NCBI GenBank assembly: GCA_027578815.1
Contig: JANBTH010000882.1
Coordinates: 1 to 10,080, forward strand
Reading direction: 5' to 3'
Length of the DNA stretch: 10,080 bases
Origin: Coemansia sp. RSA 1804
Lineage: Eukaryota > Kickxellomycota > Kickxellomycetes > Kickxellales > Kickxellaceae
Shown: piece by piece, positions 1-7,156 of the stretch
Position numbering within the stretch: the first letter of the stretch is position 1
Layout: each line of letters starts with the position of its first letter
Notes under the pieces: model-generated
Told to the model about the DNA's origin: nothing
What the model saw: only the letters and a program-made list of their open reading frames with translations
Database searches by the model: none
Position numbers and translations under genes: made by a program

Positions 1-60
1 CGCCGTCCGCGTGCCTCTTCCAAAAAGTCATCGCCATGCTCCGATGATAGCGTATGGTAG
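1..60 (+). CDS. Possible C-terminal end of an unknown gene (partial)
   Basis: Frame 1 is open from the window edge to a TAG at 58-60 and encodes 19 residues rich in Ser, Lys and Arg, ending in Asp-Asp-Ser-Val-Trp. An AATAAA lies about 200 nt downstream at 258-263, which would suit a 3' end. The piece is too short to recognise a family. The minus strand is an equally open alternative: an ATG at 37 reading leftward starts Met-Ala-Met-Thr-Phe-Trp, which would make this the beginning of a leftward gene. I cannot decide between the two without the sequence to the left. Confidence 0.3.
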   Translation, partial: RRPRASSKKSSPCSDDSVW

Positions 61-174
61 ATGCCACTTGCGCATTATAAAAGAGGGATGAAGATGGGAA
101 ATCCTAAAGAGCACTCATTTATTGCTCCTATTTTGCTGCTGCATCTTTGTCTGACATTGACAAAGACTGCTTTT

Positions 175-187
175 CTCTCTCTCTCTC
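175..187. repeat. CT dinucleotide microsatellite
   Basis: Six and a half uninterrupted CT units lie in a pyrimidine-rich context. It is a simple repeat; such tracts are common in fungal flanking DNA. Confidence 0.8.
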
Positions 188-257
188 ACATCCATTGTAT
201 AAATTTACATAAACACATTTTTCTCATTTATTCACATGTCTAACATATCGTGTCTGA

Positions 258-263
258 AATAAA
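258..263 (+). terminator. Possible polyadenylation signal AATAAA
   Basis: A canonical AATAAA hexamer followed by an A-rich run. It could serve the putative plus-strand gene ending at 60. With no transcript data, it is only a motif match. Confidence 0.3.
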
Positions 264-347
264 AAACGATTTACATCTAATACCCCAGCTATCTAGTATT
301 TGAAGTTTTGATTGTCATGCTGTGTTATTGACTCTGTCTGATTCACA

Positions 348-417
348 CTGGAACCAACAGATGCTGGCTATAGGTCAGCATGGCCAGCGTATTCTAATCT
401 TCTTGTTTTGGTTCCAG
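348..417. repeat. Nested inverted repeat, 70 bp
   Basis: The arms CTGGAACCAA (348-357) and TTGGTTCCAG (408-417) are perfect 10-bp reverse complements. Inside them, 361-381 can fold as a second hairpin of nine pairs, two of them G-T, with a 3-nt loop. No target-site duplication is evident at the ends. It could be a small structured RNA, a remnant of a mobile element, or chance. Confidence 0.5.
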
Positions 418-494
418 ATACTGTTCAACAAAAAAATGTTTACCAGCAAGAATATGCTGTTCCAAGAATCTGTTGCAATGGTAACAAATACAAC

Positions 495-500
495 AAAAAA
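495..500 (-). terminator. RNA polymerase III terminator of the tRNA-Gly gene
   Basis: On the minus strand a run of six T begins three bases after the discriminator base of the tRNA, the normal place and form of a Pol III terminator. Confidence 0.85.
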
Positions 501-503
501 CAG

Positions 504-574
504 TGCGTCGACCGGGAATCGAACCCGGGACGAGTGCTTGGGAAGCACCAATTATGCCACTTAACCATCGACGC
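504..574 (-). tRNA. tRNA-Gly, anticodon CCC
   Basis: Read on the minus strand, this folds as a standard cloverleaf. The 7-bp acceptor stem GCGTCGA/TCGACGC is perfect. The 4-bp D stem closes a loop with the invariant GG. The 5-bp anticodon stem carries the loop TTCCCAA, giving anticodon CCC at 540-542 (decodes GGG). The T arm is CCGGG-TTCGATT-CCCGG. The base at 504 supplies an A discriminator, as usual for glycine tRNAs. No intron and no encoded CCA, as expected for a eukaryotic nuclear gene. The internal B box GGTTCGATTCC lies at 515-525. Its nearest coding neighbour is NCS2 on the same strand, transcribed toward it. NCS2 modifies Lys, Glu and Gln tRNAs, not this one, so the proximity is probably coincidental. 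Confidence 0.97.
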
Positions 575-788
575 TTTTAAACCCGTATTTTGGCCAATCC
601 AAGCCAGTTGAAGGGTAAAAGTAAAAACACAAAACAATCCAACAATAAAATAATTACATTGTCCTACCTTATCAGATTTTTTAGCATGCTTACATTATAC
701 ATGGGAGTTTCCTTTGAAGATGACATCAAACAGATACTCAAATATCCAAATAATAATGTATCTTAAAATATAAAAGAGTCCCTCCTTC
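575..788. other. AT-rich spacer between NCS2 and the tRNA gene
   Basis: Non-coding spacer that should contain the NCS2 3' UTR. I see no perfect AATAAA on the minus strand; AT-rich stretches near 745-775 could act as a degenerate signal. Confidence 0.5.
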
Positions 789-2168
789 TTACTCGTCATT
801 GTCGATAAAGAACATCTCAATCTGTCGACGGAGATCCTCATGGCTATTGCGGTAGCTAGATGCGTTAGCACCAGGAAACACAGTGCCAGGAGCAGCAGAA
901 TGGACAATGCTTTGGCACGAGTAGCAGAGCAACCTAGTGACATCAGCGGCTGTCTGGCCATTATTCTCGCTGCAGCGGTCGGTGGGATCGGTTGACCTTG
1001 ACGGATAAGGCAAGGCGGCAGCGTCAGAGCTGCGGTTGACTGTAAGGCGGGATTTCCACTCCTGGGCGTTGTGTTCAACAGGCAGCCCGCACAAAAGACA
1101 CGGCAAAGCATCGCGCGCACGCTTCTGCGGCTCAAGCTTCTGCATTGTCCTGCCTATGGTGGACACAGTGGATGAAAAGTCCTGATCCAGACCAACCACA
1201 AACGCCTCAGTCAGCCGGCCAATCGATGCGCGTGCGGGAGCGGCCGTTGTAAATGTAGGAACCACCACTGTTTTTTGTGCAGTCCACCGGTTGAAGAACC
1301 CGATCTCCTTCATGATGAAATCGCGCATGGGGCGGTAGACTGCAACATCAGAAAACCAGGTGGATTCTGCGCCAACCTCAAAGGGCAGGGAGAACCCACG
1401 GCCGCGGCTAGCAAGCGATACTATCTTTGTTGCTATTCGCGTTCCAGAGTCTCCCATGAGCAAAACACCGCATTCTTCTTTACGCGCAAGCCTAACAAGC
1501 AAGAGCGACTTTAGCACATCCAGCATCTCCTCGCGATCTGTATCTGTGGTCAGCCCAGCAAAGAACGCCTTTAACCGTTCCTTGCTTGAGATGTTGGCAC
1601 CGGACTTTACTAGCCGCGCATATATCCGGTCCTTTACTTCTTGAGAGACGCCTGCCGCCTCGTCAACAGTCTTTGCAAAAGCAGACGCCTCGCCGTTATC
1701 GGCAAAAATGCCCTCCAGCTTGGCAGACATGAATTTCACGCCAGCACTCTCAGCAATGTCAGCAATAAGGCTCTCTTTGACTTCCGGAAACAACGCTGAC
1801 TCATCAACATGTCCTGCAACCACGTCGTCATACAGGGGCTGCGCAGCAGTTCCCTTGATATGCATACGCTGGAAGTCGGCCATCATGCTAAGCATTGCGC
1901 TGGATGAAGGCCCGCCGGAAAGTGCCACCATCAGCTTTGTTCGTGGCGTAGTGGTGCTCTTCCGCGATCGATTTGTCGCTGTTCTAAACTTTACAATGCA
2001 TGTGCGAACAAAGCATTCCTTGCAGTAGAGTGAGCGGCGGATTGTGACGTTGGGCTTTGCTACCTTGCACTTGACGCACATGCCAGGAACCCGTTTGCGT
2101 TCGTACTTTGTGGGGTCAATTGTGGGCTGTGAGCCACTGCATGGTGCGTCTGATGATGAGTCGCACAT
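789..2168 (-). CDS. NCS2: Cytoplasmic tRNA 2-thiolation protein 2 (Ncs2/Ctu2)
   Basis: Partner of Ncs6/Ctu1 in the Urm1-dependent cytosolic pathway that 2-thiolates wobble uridine (mcm5s2U34) in tRNA Lys, Glu and Gln. The 459-residue protein shows the family layout. An N-terminal zinc-binding pair has C31-x2-C34 and C49-x2-C52 around a basic stretch. A PP-loop-like SGGPSS follows at 84-89. The central alpha/beta region contains VLLMGDSGTRIA (235-246). A second zinc pair lies at the C-terminus (C357-x2-C360 and C415-x2-C418), and the tail is acidic (IEMFFIDNDE). SGGPSS replaces the SGGKDS form of the catalytic subunit, as is typical of Ncs2. The ATG at 2168 was chosen because conserved sequence begins just after it. 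The frame stays open upstream to 2339, but those residues look like translated leader. No intron. Diverges from HIS5. Confidence 0.95.
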   Translation of the reverse strand: MCDSSSDAPCSGSQPTIDPTKYERKRVPGMCVKCKVAKPNVTIRRSLYCKECFVRTCIVKFRTATNRSRKSTTTPRTKLMVALSGGPSSSAMLSMMADFQRMHIKGTAAQPLYDDVVAGHVDESALFPEVKESLIADIAESAGVKFMSAKLEGIFADNGEASAFAKTVDEAAGVSQEVKDRIYARLVKSGANISSKERLKAFFAGLTTDTDREEMLDVLKSLLLVRLARKEECGVLLMGDSGTRIATKIVSLASRGRGFSLPFEVGAESTWFSDVAVYRPMRDFIMKEIGFFNRWTAQKTVVVPTFTTAAPARASIGRLTEAFVVGLDQDFSSTVSTIGRTMQKLEPQKRARDALPCLLCGLPVEHNAQEWKSRLTVNRSSDAAALPYPSRSTDPTDRCSENNGQTAADVTRLLCYSCQSIVHSAAPGTVFPGANASSYRNSHEDLRRQIEMFFIDNDE

Positions 2169-2331
2169 TGTTGCTATCCAGGCACTGTCTAAAAGATAGC
2201 AGTAACAGCAATAAAAGGAATTAGCGGTATAGGATATGGAGCAGATCTGAGGCTCAACAGTGGAAAAAAACTGAACAGAATAGAACAGAACAGTCACTAC
2301 GCGCAAAACCCCCTTAGAACATCCGTGAATA

Positions 2332-2338
2332 TGAGTCA
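2332..2338. promoter_or_regulatory. Gcn4/AP-1-type site TGAGTCA, NCS2-proximal
   Basis: Perfect match to the bZIP heptamer TGA(C/G)TCA bound by Gcn4/CPC1 activators of general amino-acid control. It lies 164 bp from the NCS2 start codon and about 254 bp from the HIS5 start codon. The motif match is direct; binding is inferred from yeast knowledge. Confidence 0.6.
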
Positions 2339-2381
2339 AATGTTCTGGAACAAGTTATATGGGTTTATTTGTAAGTGAAGC

Positions 2382-2387
2382 CACGTG
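2382..2387. promoter_or_regulatory. E-box CACGTG
   Basis: Palindromic bHLH site (Cbf1/Pho4 type) midway between the two Gcn4-like heptamers. A single 6-bp match is weak evidence alone; its position in a compact divergent promoter makes it worth recording. Confidence 0.35.
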
Positions 2388-2410
2388 CGAAAATGTCTTG
2401 ATTATAGTGG

Positions 2411-2417
2411 TGAGTCA
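2411..2417. promoter_or_regulatory. Gcn4/AP-1-type site TGAGTCA, HIS5-proximal
   Basis: Second perfect bZIP heptamer, 79 bp from the first and about 175 bp upstream of the HIS5 ATG, a usual distance for Gcn4 sites in histidine genes of yeast. A CRE half site begins four bases further on. Confidence 0.65.
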
Positions 2418-2591
2418 TACACGTCACAAAATCAACTAGATAAAGATGTGCAGTTGGAAAAGAAATCAAGACCACTTGCTGATCCCTTTCCTCTTCTTTC
2501 CATCTTTCAAAAATAAATATTAACTCCAGACACAGATTTCCTTTTATCTTTGCAAATTCGACAGCGGTTTGTACTACGCTTTGCAGAACAA

Positions 2592-3800
2592 ATGCCGACC
2601 TCCTCCAGCTCCTTTGACGCCAAGCGCATAGTCCGTCCAAACATCCAGAAGCTCGTGCCGTACCGCTGCGCACGAGACGACTACAGCGAAGGGATACTAC
2701 TTGATGCCAACGAGAACAGCTACGGCCCTGTGTTTCAGACAAGCATAACGGAGGCGAAGGATGGCTCAAACAGTCTAAAGATTGAAGCCCAGGCGGACGA
2801 GCGGCAGCTGCACAGGTACCCGGATCCGCTGGGACGGGAGGTGAAACAGCAGGTTCTGCGACTACGGCCAAGCGTCCCGAGCACAGACAACATATTCCTG
2901 GGCGTCGGCAGCGACGAGATCATTGACATGCTTGTGCGGATCATATGTCAGCCAGGAAAGGATGCGATTATGGTCACGCCGCCCACGTACGGAATGTACA
3001 AGGTGGTTGCCAGCATCAACGACGTGGATGTGGTCAAGGTGCCGCTGCTTGTCGATGACGGTTTGTTCCAGCTTGATGTGGATGCGGTGATCCGCACGGC
3101 GCTGGATAATCCGGCCATCAAGATCATCTGGCTGTGCTCGCCCGGAAACCCAACCGGCACATATCTTAGGGAGGCCGATGTGCGCAGGATCCTCGAGAGC
3201 GGGTTTGTTGGACTGGTCGTGATAGACGAGGCCTACGTTGACTTTCTGAACCCCGAGAAAGGCGAGTCTTACGCGAAGCTTGTGGCGGAATACCCAGGCC
3301 TGTTTGTGATGCAGACGATGAGCAAGAGCTTTGGACTCGCTGGCATCCGCGTTGGCGTTGGTATCGGCGGCACCGAGATTGTTGGCTACCTCAACAATGC
3401 CAAGGCACCATACAGCGTGTCCACGCTATCGTTGGGTGTTGCCAAGGCCGCGCTGTCCGACGAAAATGTGGAGAAGATGCGGCGTGTGGCGGCAGATATC
3501 GCCAACCAGCGCGACAGCTACCTGATTCCCGAGCTTAAGAAGCTTCCCCATTTCGGTGCTATCCTTGGAGGAAACGACGCCAACTTTGTGCTCTGTCGCT
3601 TTGTAGACGACAGTGGGGCTCCGTCAAACAAGATAGCAAAGGGGACGTATGAGGAAATGGCCGAGAACCAGGGTCTTGTTGTGCGGTACCGTGGCTCGGA
3701 CTTCGGCTGCGAGGGATGTCTGCGCATAACCGTCGGAACACCTGATGAAAACAGGGTTGTGATTGACACCATGCGCAAGGTGCTTGGCTCCATTCCCTGA
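2592..3800 (+). CDS. HIS5: Histidinol-phosphate aminotransferase
   Basis: PLP-dependent fold-type I transaminase that converts imidazole acetol phosphate and glutamate to histidinol phosphate and 2-oxoglutarate in cytosolic histidine synthesis. The 402-residue product contains the full family set. LDANEN is at 37-42, and GSDEIIDML (106-114) is in the cofactor-binding region. CSPGNPTG (182-189) includes the PLP-contacting Asn186. IDEAYVDF (211-218) includes Asp212. SKSFGLAGIR (244-253) carries the Schiff-base Lys245 and Arg253. LRITVGT (377-383) has the substrate-carboxylate Arg378. Length is close to that of yeast His5. The first in-frame ATG, 2592, directly precedes the conserved region. No intron, and no frame break. 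The promoter shared with NCS2 carries two Gcn4-type sites, which suits a starvation-induced gene. Confidence 0.97.
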   Translation: MPTSSSSFDAKRIVRPNIQKLVPYRCARDDYSEGILLDANENSYGPVFQTSITEAKDGSNSLKIEAQADERQLHRYPDPLGREVKQQVLRLRPSVPSTDNIFLGVGSDEIIDMLVRIICQPGKDAIMVTPPTYGMYKVVASINDVDVVKVPLLVDDGLFQLDVDAVIRTALDNPAIKIIWLCSPGNPTGTYLREADVRRILESGFVGLVVIDEAYVDFLNPEKGESYAKLVAEYPGLFVMQTMSKSFGLAGIRVGVGIGGTEIVGYLNNAKAPYSVSTLSLGVAKAALSDENVEKMRRVAADIANQRDSYLIPELKKLPHFGAILGGNDANFVLCRFVDDSGAPSNKIAKGTYEEMAENQGLVVRYRGSDFGCEGCLRITVGTPDENRVVIDTMRKVLGSIP

Positions 3801-3977
3801 GCTGCTCTTTTTCTTCTCTCTTTCTTTTTTGCATCTGTGATATCCGATGCGGTTTCAGTCACGCCATCAGTAATCCTTTTTGTTGTTTTTAGGGTGCCTT
3901 ATCTTCTTGCTGACTTGGAGAGCAGTCTGACGACTTCTTTGCGCCTTCCATGTAGACTGTGCAGAAACCCAAATTCA

Positions 3978-4022
3978 AATAAATGGAGGTGAAACCTTTC
4001 TTTGGTGACTGGTGCAAATAAA
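3978..4022 (+). terminator. Tandem AATAAA signals after HIS5
   Basis: AATAAA occurs at 3978-3983 and again at 4017-4022, about 180 and 220 nt after the HIS5 stop codon. A pyrimidine-rich 3' UTR precedes them. This is a plausible polyadenylation region; actual cleavage sites are unknown. Confidence 0.5.
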
Positions 4023-4298
4023 AAACGCAGCTGGCGGTTTCGCAAACCTCTCTTTCTTTTTTGGGCATGCGTGAGCGTGAGCTACTTTTTCCATCCACCT
4101 AAAAGAGCATTTGAGCTGCGCTGTGCAGGAAAAGAAGGGAAAGGGGGAGAGAGAAAAAGTGTGCACGTGCCCTGCGTGGATCACGAGAAAGTGCATCCAT
4201 AAATCGTTGCGCATGGCGAGTCCACGCCTGTAAAGCTGCAATTGTTGGAGCTCTAGGATGCCCTGCGCTTGCAGATAGCTTGTCAGGAGACAGACAGA

Positions 4299-4316
4299 GA
4301 AAGAAAGAAGAAAAAG
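4299..4316 (+). repeat. Polypurine direct repeat, copy 1
   Basis: GAAAGAAAGAAGAAAAAG, identical to the copy at 4939-4956, exactly 640 bp away. Low complexity makes chance or slippage a reasonable explanation. Confidence 0.6.
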
Positions 4317-4650
4317 GATACTTCTTCCCCTCTTCCTCACTCGGCCGCAATGGATAAGAAGGGGGTTTGGGCTGTCTGCGGGTCTGAGCAGGGCCTTCGC
4401 TCCAGGTCTTTCTTTCCCTTTCTCCTATTTTTTCTGTAGCTCCATCACACTTGTACTTTCTTCTTCCATTGCTTTTGTTTGTCGTTGAATATCTACCCAA
4501 GAATCGCTTTTTATCCAGGTTCTGGTCACAAAAGGCAAGTATATCTGCTGCGCACAGGTATATAGTTTTCCCAACAAAACAAGAGCTTTCTTCTCTTTCT
4601 TCCAGAGTTTATATATTTGCAATTCGGATACACGTCACACCTAACCATCC

Positions 4651-4687
4651 CAACCACCACAACCACCACAACCACCACCACCACCAG
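4651..4687 (+). repeat. CAACCACCA tandem repeat
   Basis: A 9-bp unit CAACCACCA repeats with slight variation and then collapses to CCA triplets. One frame reads Asn-His-His, another poly-Thr, but neither belongs to a supported gene. A microsatellite in non-coding DNA. Confidence 0.75.
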
Positions 4688-4938
4688 CCACAGCTCTTTC
4701 TTCCGTCGTTTCTTCCTGGGGCTTCTAGCAAGCCAGTTCTGCTGGCGAGAGTGCTTTTGGTCAACCGTCGTGACAAAACGTATTACTGATATTTTGTTCT
4801 AAAAGGAAAAGAAGGAATCTACGTCTATTCGACACATCACGCCTATTGCTTCAGAGACACACAAGTTACTGCGATTGCATAGGAGAATCAATCCGCTCCG
4901 CTTCCCACGCACATTATCTCTTGTATGAGAGCTTGGAG

Positions 4939-4956
4939 GAAAGAAAGAAGAAAAAG
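4939..4956 (+). repeat. Polypurine direct repeat, copy 2
   Basis: Second copy of the 18-nt purine sequence found at 4299-4316. Confidence 0.6.
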
Positions 4957-4985
4957 AGTTTGCTGCACATACTCTCGCCTGGAGC

Positions 4986-5004
4986 CTAACCTGCTTTCTT
5001 GTAG
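4986..5004 (+). promoter_or_regulatory. Possible splice acceptor of a GID4 leader intron
   Basis: CTAAC (4986-4990), a pyrimidine stretch, then TTGTAG ending at 5004 form a convincing branch point plus 3' splice site. Donor candidates are GTATGA at about 4923 (82-nt intron) and CAG|GTATAT near 4558 (about 447 nt). Neither is strong, so the intron is tentative. Confidence 0.25.
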
Positions 5005-5190
5005 ATAACGCCAGATATCATGGCACTCAAACGCATGCTCTGAGCTTTCCGTTCTGTCAAGCGGATATGGTGGCACTCGCTTGGATACGAGCACAAGAAG
5101 ATGAAAAAAGACAGATTTAGTTTAGTCTTTATGATGTCGACAGCGCATATACCAATGCCCTCCGTTTATTTGCTAGGCCTTACTTGCGCC

Positions 5191-5228
5191 AATGCTAGTG
5201 CTAATGCTAATGCTGCTACTGCTAGTGC
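5191..5228 (+). repeat. Imperfect GCTAAT/GCTAGT hexamer repeat
   Basis: Degenerate tandem units built on GCTANT in the presumed GID4 leader. It would encode Ala-Asn/Ala-Ser repeats in one frame, but that frame has no other sign of being a gene. Confidence 0.6.
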
Positions 5229-5507
5229 TCCCGCTCCTTTTTTCCCTCTTTCCAATGTGTGGCTGATTGCTTGTTCTCCTCTCCATCTCTCTCACTCTAT
5301 CTATCTGTTCCGCCATTGAGCGTGCTAATTGCCGATTGTGCAGCCCTTGTGCTCCATCCATACATCTCTTCTTCTTCTCTTTCTTCCTCTACATGTAGCC
5401 AGTTAACCAGCTTTTGTCCAGCACCCGATATCATTCCTAGTTTACAACATACGTCCCCTCCTATTAGCCGTTCTCTGCTGCACCACACACACACGCACGT
5501 ACCACAG

Positions 5508-5991
5508 ATGCCCGTAATAACGCATCGTCGTGTAAACGAGATGCGAGGCGGCCGCCGACGGCTCAGCGTTGGGGCATTTAGCACCTACTCTACAGGCCCT
5601 GGCTCAGGAACTGGTTCTGGAGTTGGCTCTGGAACCAGCCCCCGCAGCGGGTCCTTTAGCTTCTCACGCTACACAAGCCCTCGCAGCCCGTCCGCATCAA
5701 AAGAGTTTGTAGAACACAAGCCGACCTCCCTAGAGTGCAGGTCTTCGGTACGTCCGGCTGCAATGCTGTTTGACAGCAGCCTTGAAGGCGTGCCAGGTGA
5801 GTCGGTGCTTTCGTCCTCTGGGTTGTCGTCTGAGCCAGCGTCGCCTCAGCTCCAGAGCTTCATGCAGGCAGGTCGCCGTCGGGGGCTCCGGCCAGCATCG
5901 CCAGCAGAGATTCCGCTGGTGGACCTGGACGTCGGCAACGCTACAGAACAAAGGCGGCAGATAGTGAGCTACGCCCCAGACATGGCGGGAG

Positions 5992-6030
<39 letters not shown>

Positions 6031-7156
6031 ACAGCGAATGTGCGGACTATGAGCGCAATGCCGCCCCAGCAACCCCTGAAAGCCCAACACCAACACCAAC
6101 ATCATTACCAACAAGGCTGGAAGCGCTGGGCGCGGATTCGGATGGCAGAGCAGACAGCGCACTTGAGACCACCGACACTGAGATGGCTGACAGCGGAGTC
6201 CATACTCCGGCGCAGACGCCGCCCAGCCAGCAGCATCTAGGCTGCGGATATGACGTGCTATACGCGATGGACACAGACAGCGAGCTCGATGGATGCAGCG
6301 ATGAAGATGACATGCGCAACGAGCCGCTCCCGACGCCAGAGCAACTGATTCTGTCGCAGTCGTGGAGCACGTGGCCCACGCCCTGCCACCACCTGTATTC
6401 GGGGTCTCGGTTTTCTGGGTCGCAGTCCAACGGCACCCGGAGCTATGTGGTGACTGTGGATCTAAAGTATGTGGATATGGGTGTGCCCGAGCTCTGCGGC
6501 CACTTCACTATCCGCGGCCTGACTAACGAGTTGCCCCGACTGACTACGTATTTCGACGCTCAGATAATCGGGACCGCCGGCCATTCGTTTATCACCAACC
6601 AGTGGGACGCAACCGTCGACACCGACAGAACGCATTGGGTAAGTGCTATTGCTATTGCTGTCGATATTCTGTTGCCTTTGGTGGCTGCTTGCGTGACGTC
6701 AAGCGCATCTGCCCCTTTGGCCGGTAGTATTAAAAGTGAGTGCCCTCCTCTTTCTGTGCCTGGCTGTGCACATGCCATGTGTGGTGGCCACATATTAATC
6801 CTCTGCGCCTCCTTTTCTTTCCGCTTGCACTCGCTCTCTTCTTTTTCTCTGTTCTGTAGAGCTTCTTCCCTGCTTTCAGACAGCACAGAAGCAGCTTCGA
6901 TTGTAGTGACTTTGCCTACAAGCTCGGCCTGTCCGACAGATACGTATTCATGCGGTGGAAGGAGCGCTTTGTGGTGCCAAACTACAAGCTCAACCGCATC
7001 AACGGCGCCAGCTACGACGGCTTCTACTACGTGTGCTACGACCGCGAGGAGGAGTCTATCACCGGCTACTACTACCACAGAGACTCCGACCACTACCAGT
7101 GCCTCAAGCTCAACCATGTCGCCCAGACATCGTTTTCGCACTTTGAGCTCGCATAG
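5508..7156 (+). CDS. GID4: GID/CTLH E3 ligase substrate receptor Gid4 (Vid24 family)
   Basis: Recognises proteins with an N-terminal proline (Pro/N-degron), in yeast gluconeogenic enzymes, and docks them on the GID/CTLH ubiquitin ligase. Two exons, 5508-6638 and 6860-7156, joined in phase 0, give 475 residues. Residues 1-290 look disordered: Gly-Ser and Ser-Pro rich (28-62), a 12-Ala run (163-174), several Thr-Pro sites and an acidic stretch (about 205-272). The Gid4 beta-barrel spans about 296-463, starting LYSGSRFSGSQ, with LCGHFTIRGLT (329-339), the splice junction at Trp377-Ser378, VFMRWKERF (406-414) and GYYYHR (446-451). Glu412 and Tyr433 match in context and spacing the human GID4 residues Glu237 and Tyr258 that hold the N-terminal proline. 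The protein is longer than yeast (362) or human (300) Gid4 because of the N-terminal extension. The in-frame ATG at 5508 is the first available. Confidence 0.95.
5994..6029 (+). repeat. GCT trinucleotide repeat coding polyalanine in GID4
   Basis: Eleven perfect GCT codons followed by one GCC encode Ala163-Ala174. Uniform codon use points to recent slippage expansion, not long-conserved polyalanine. Length changes would keep the frame. Confidence 0.9.
6639..6859 (+). other. GID4 intron, 221 nt
   Basis: Donor GTAAGT directly follows the Trp377 codon. The acceptor CTGTAG at 6854-6859 follows a long pyrimidine tract, and TATTAAT near 6795 may be the branch site. Removing it joins His-Trp to Ser-Phe-Phe-Pro-Ala-Phe in frame, as the conserved Gid4 fold requires. 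A second AG follows at once (TAGAG), and a GTGAGT donor-like sequence lies at 6736; use of either would shift the frame. The intron has no stop codon in the upstream frame. Confidence 0.93.

Larger units (their letters stand above)
61..494. other. Intergenic stretch without a recognisable gene
   Basis: This AT-rich stretch holds a CT dinucleotide run, an AATAAA at 258-263 and a nested inverted repeat at 348-417. Its short open frames show no conserved motif, and their composition looks like non-coding DNA. Confidence 0.6.
2169..2591. promoter_or_regulatory. Divergent NCS2/HIS5 promoter region
   Basis: This 423-bp spacer separates two divergent start codons. It holds two TGAGTCA heptamers, a CACGTG E-box, a CRE half site ACGTCA at 2421-2426, a pyrimidine tract at about 2485-2507, and an AT-rich AAATAAATATTAA stretch about 70-80 bp upstream of the HIS5 ATG that could act as a TATA-like element. 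The transcription starts cannot be placed from sequence alone. Confidence 0.7.
3801..5507. other. Long non-coding region between HIS5 and GID4
   Basis: 1.7 kb with no gene I can support. It begins with the HIS5 3' UTR. The rest alternates polypurine and polypyrimidine tracts with simple repeats, and the short open frames encode only low-complexity or unrecognisable peptides. A CACGTG lies at 4164-4169 and a TATATA-like stretch near 4611. The right half probably contains the GID4 promoter and 5' leader. If transcription starts near 4600, the leader would carry several upstream ATGs, including an 8-codon uORF at 5020-5043. Confidence 0.55.

Noticed and set aside
1798..1804. TGACTCA heptamer inside NCS2
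   Set aside because: Lies in coding sequence, far from either promoter, where the codons for a conserved acidic stretch explain it.
2169..2339. N-terminal extension of NCS2 by 57 codons
   Set aside because: The frame is open and has an ATG at its far end, but the residues are hydrophobic and Tyr/Cys-rich and unlike Ncs2. This stretch also carries promoter motifs. The start at 2168 sits just before the conserved zinc motif.
2550..2591. HIS5 start 14 codons upstream
   Set aside because: That start is a TTG, not used as a normal start in eukaryotes. The ATG at 2592 is first and sits before the conserved domain.
4099..4500. Minus-strand 133-codon open frame
   Set aside because: Composition follows the purine/pyrimidine tracts, with Lys/Glu/Arg and Phe/Ser/Leu blocks and no conserved motif.
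4888..5094. Minus-strand 68-codon open frame
   Set aside because: Looks slightly protein-like, but has no recognisable family, no initiation support, and overlaps the likely splice acceptor of a GID4 leader intron on the other strand.
5482..5497. CA/AC dinucleotide run just before the GID4 ATG
   Set aside because: Short simple repeat; no specific role can be supported.
5259..5507. GID4 start at 5259
   Set aside because: It is a GTG. The segment to 5507 reads as Ser/Leu/His-rich leader with CT and CA repeats, and no in-frame ATG exists before 5508.
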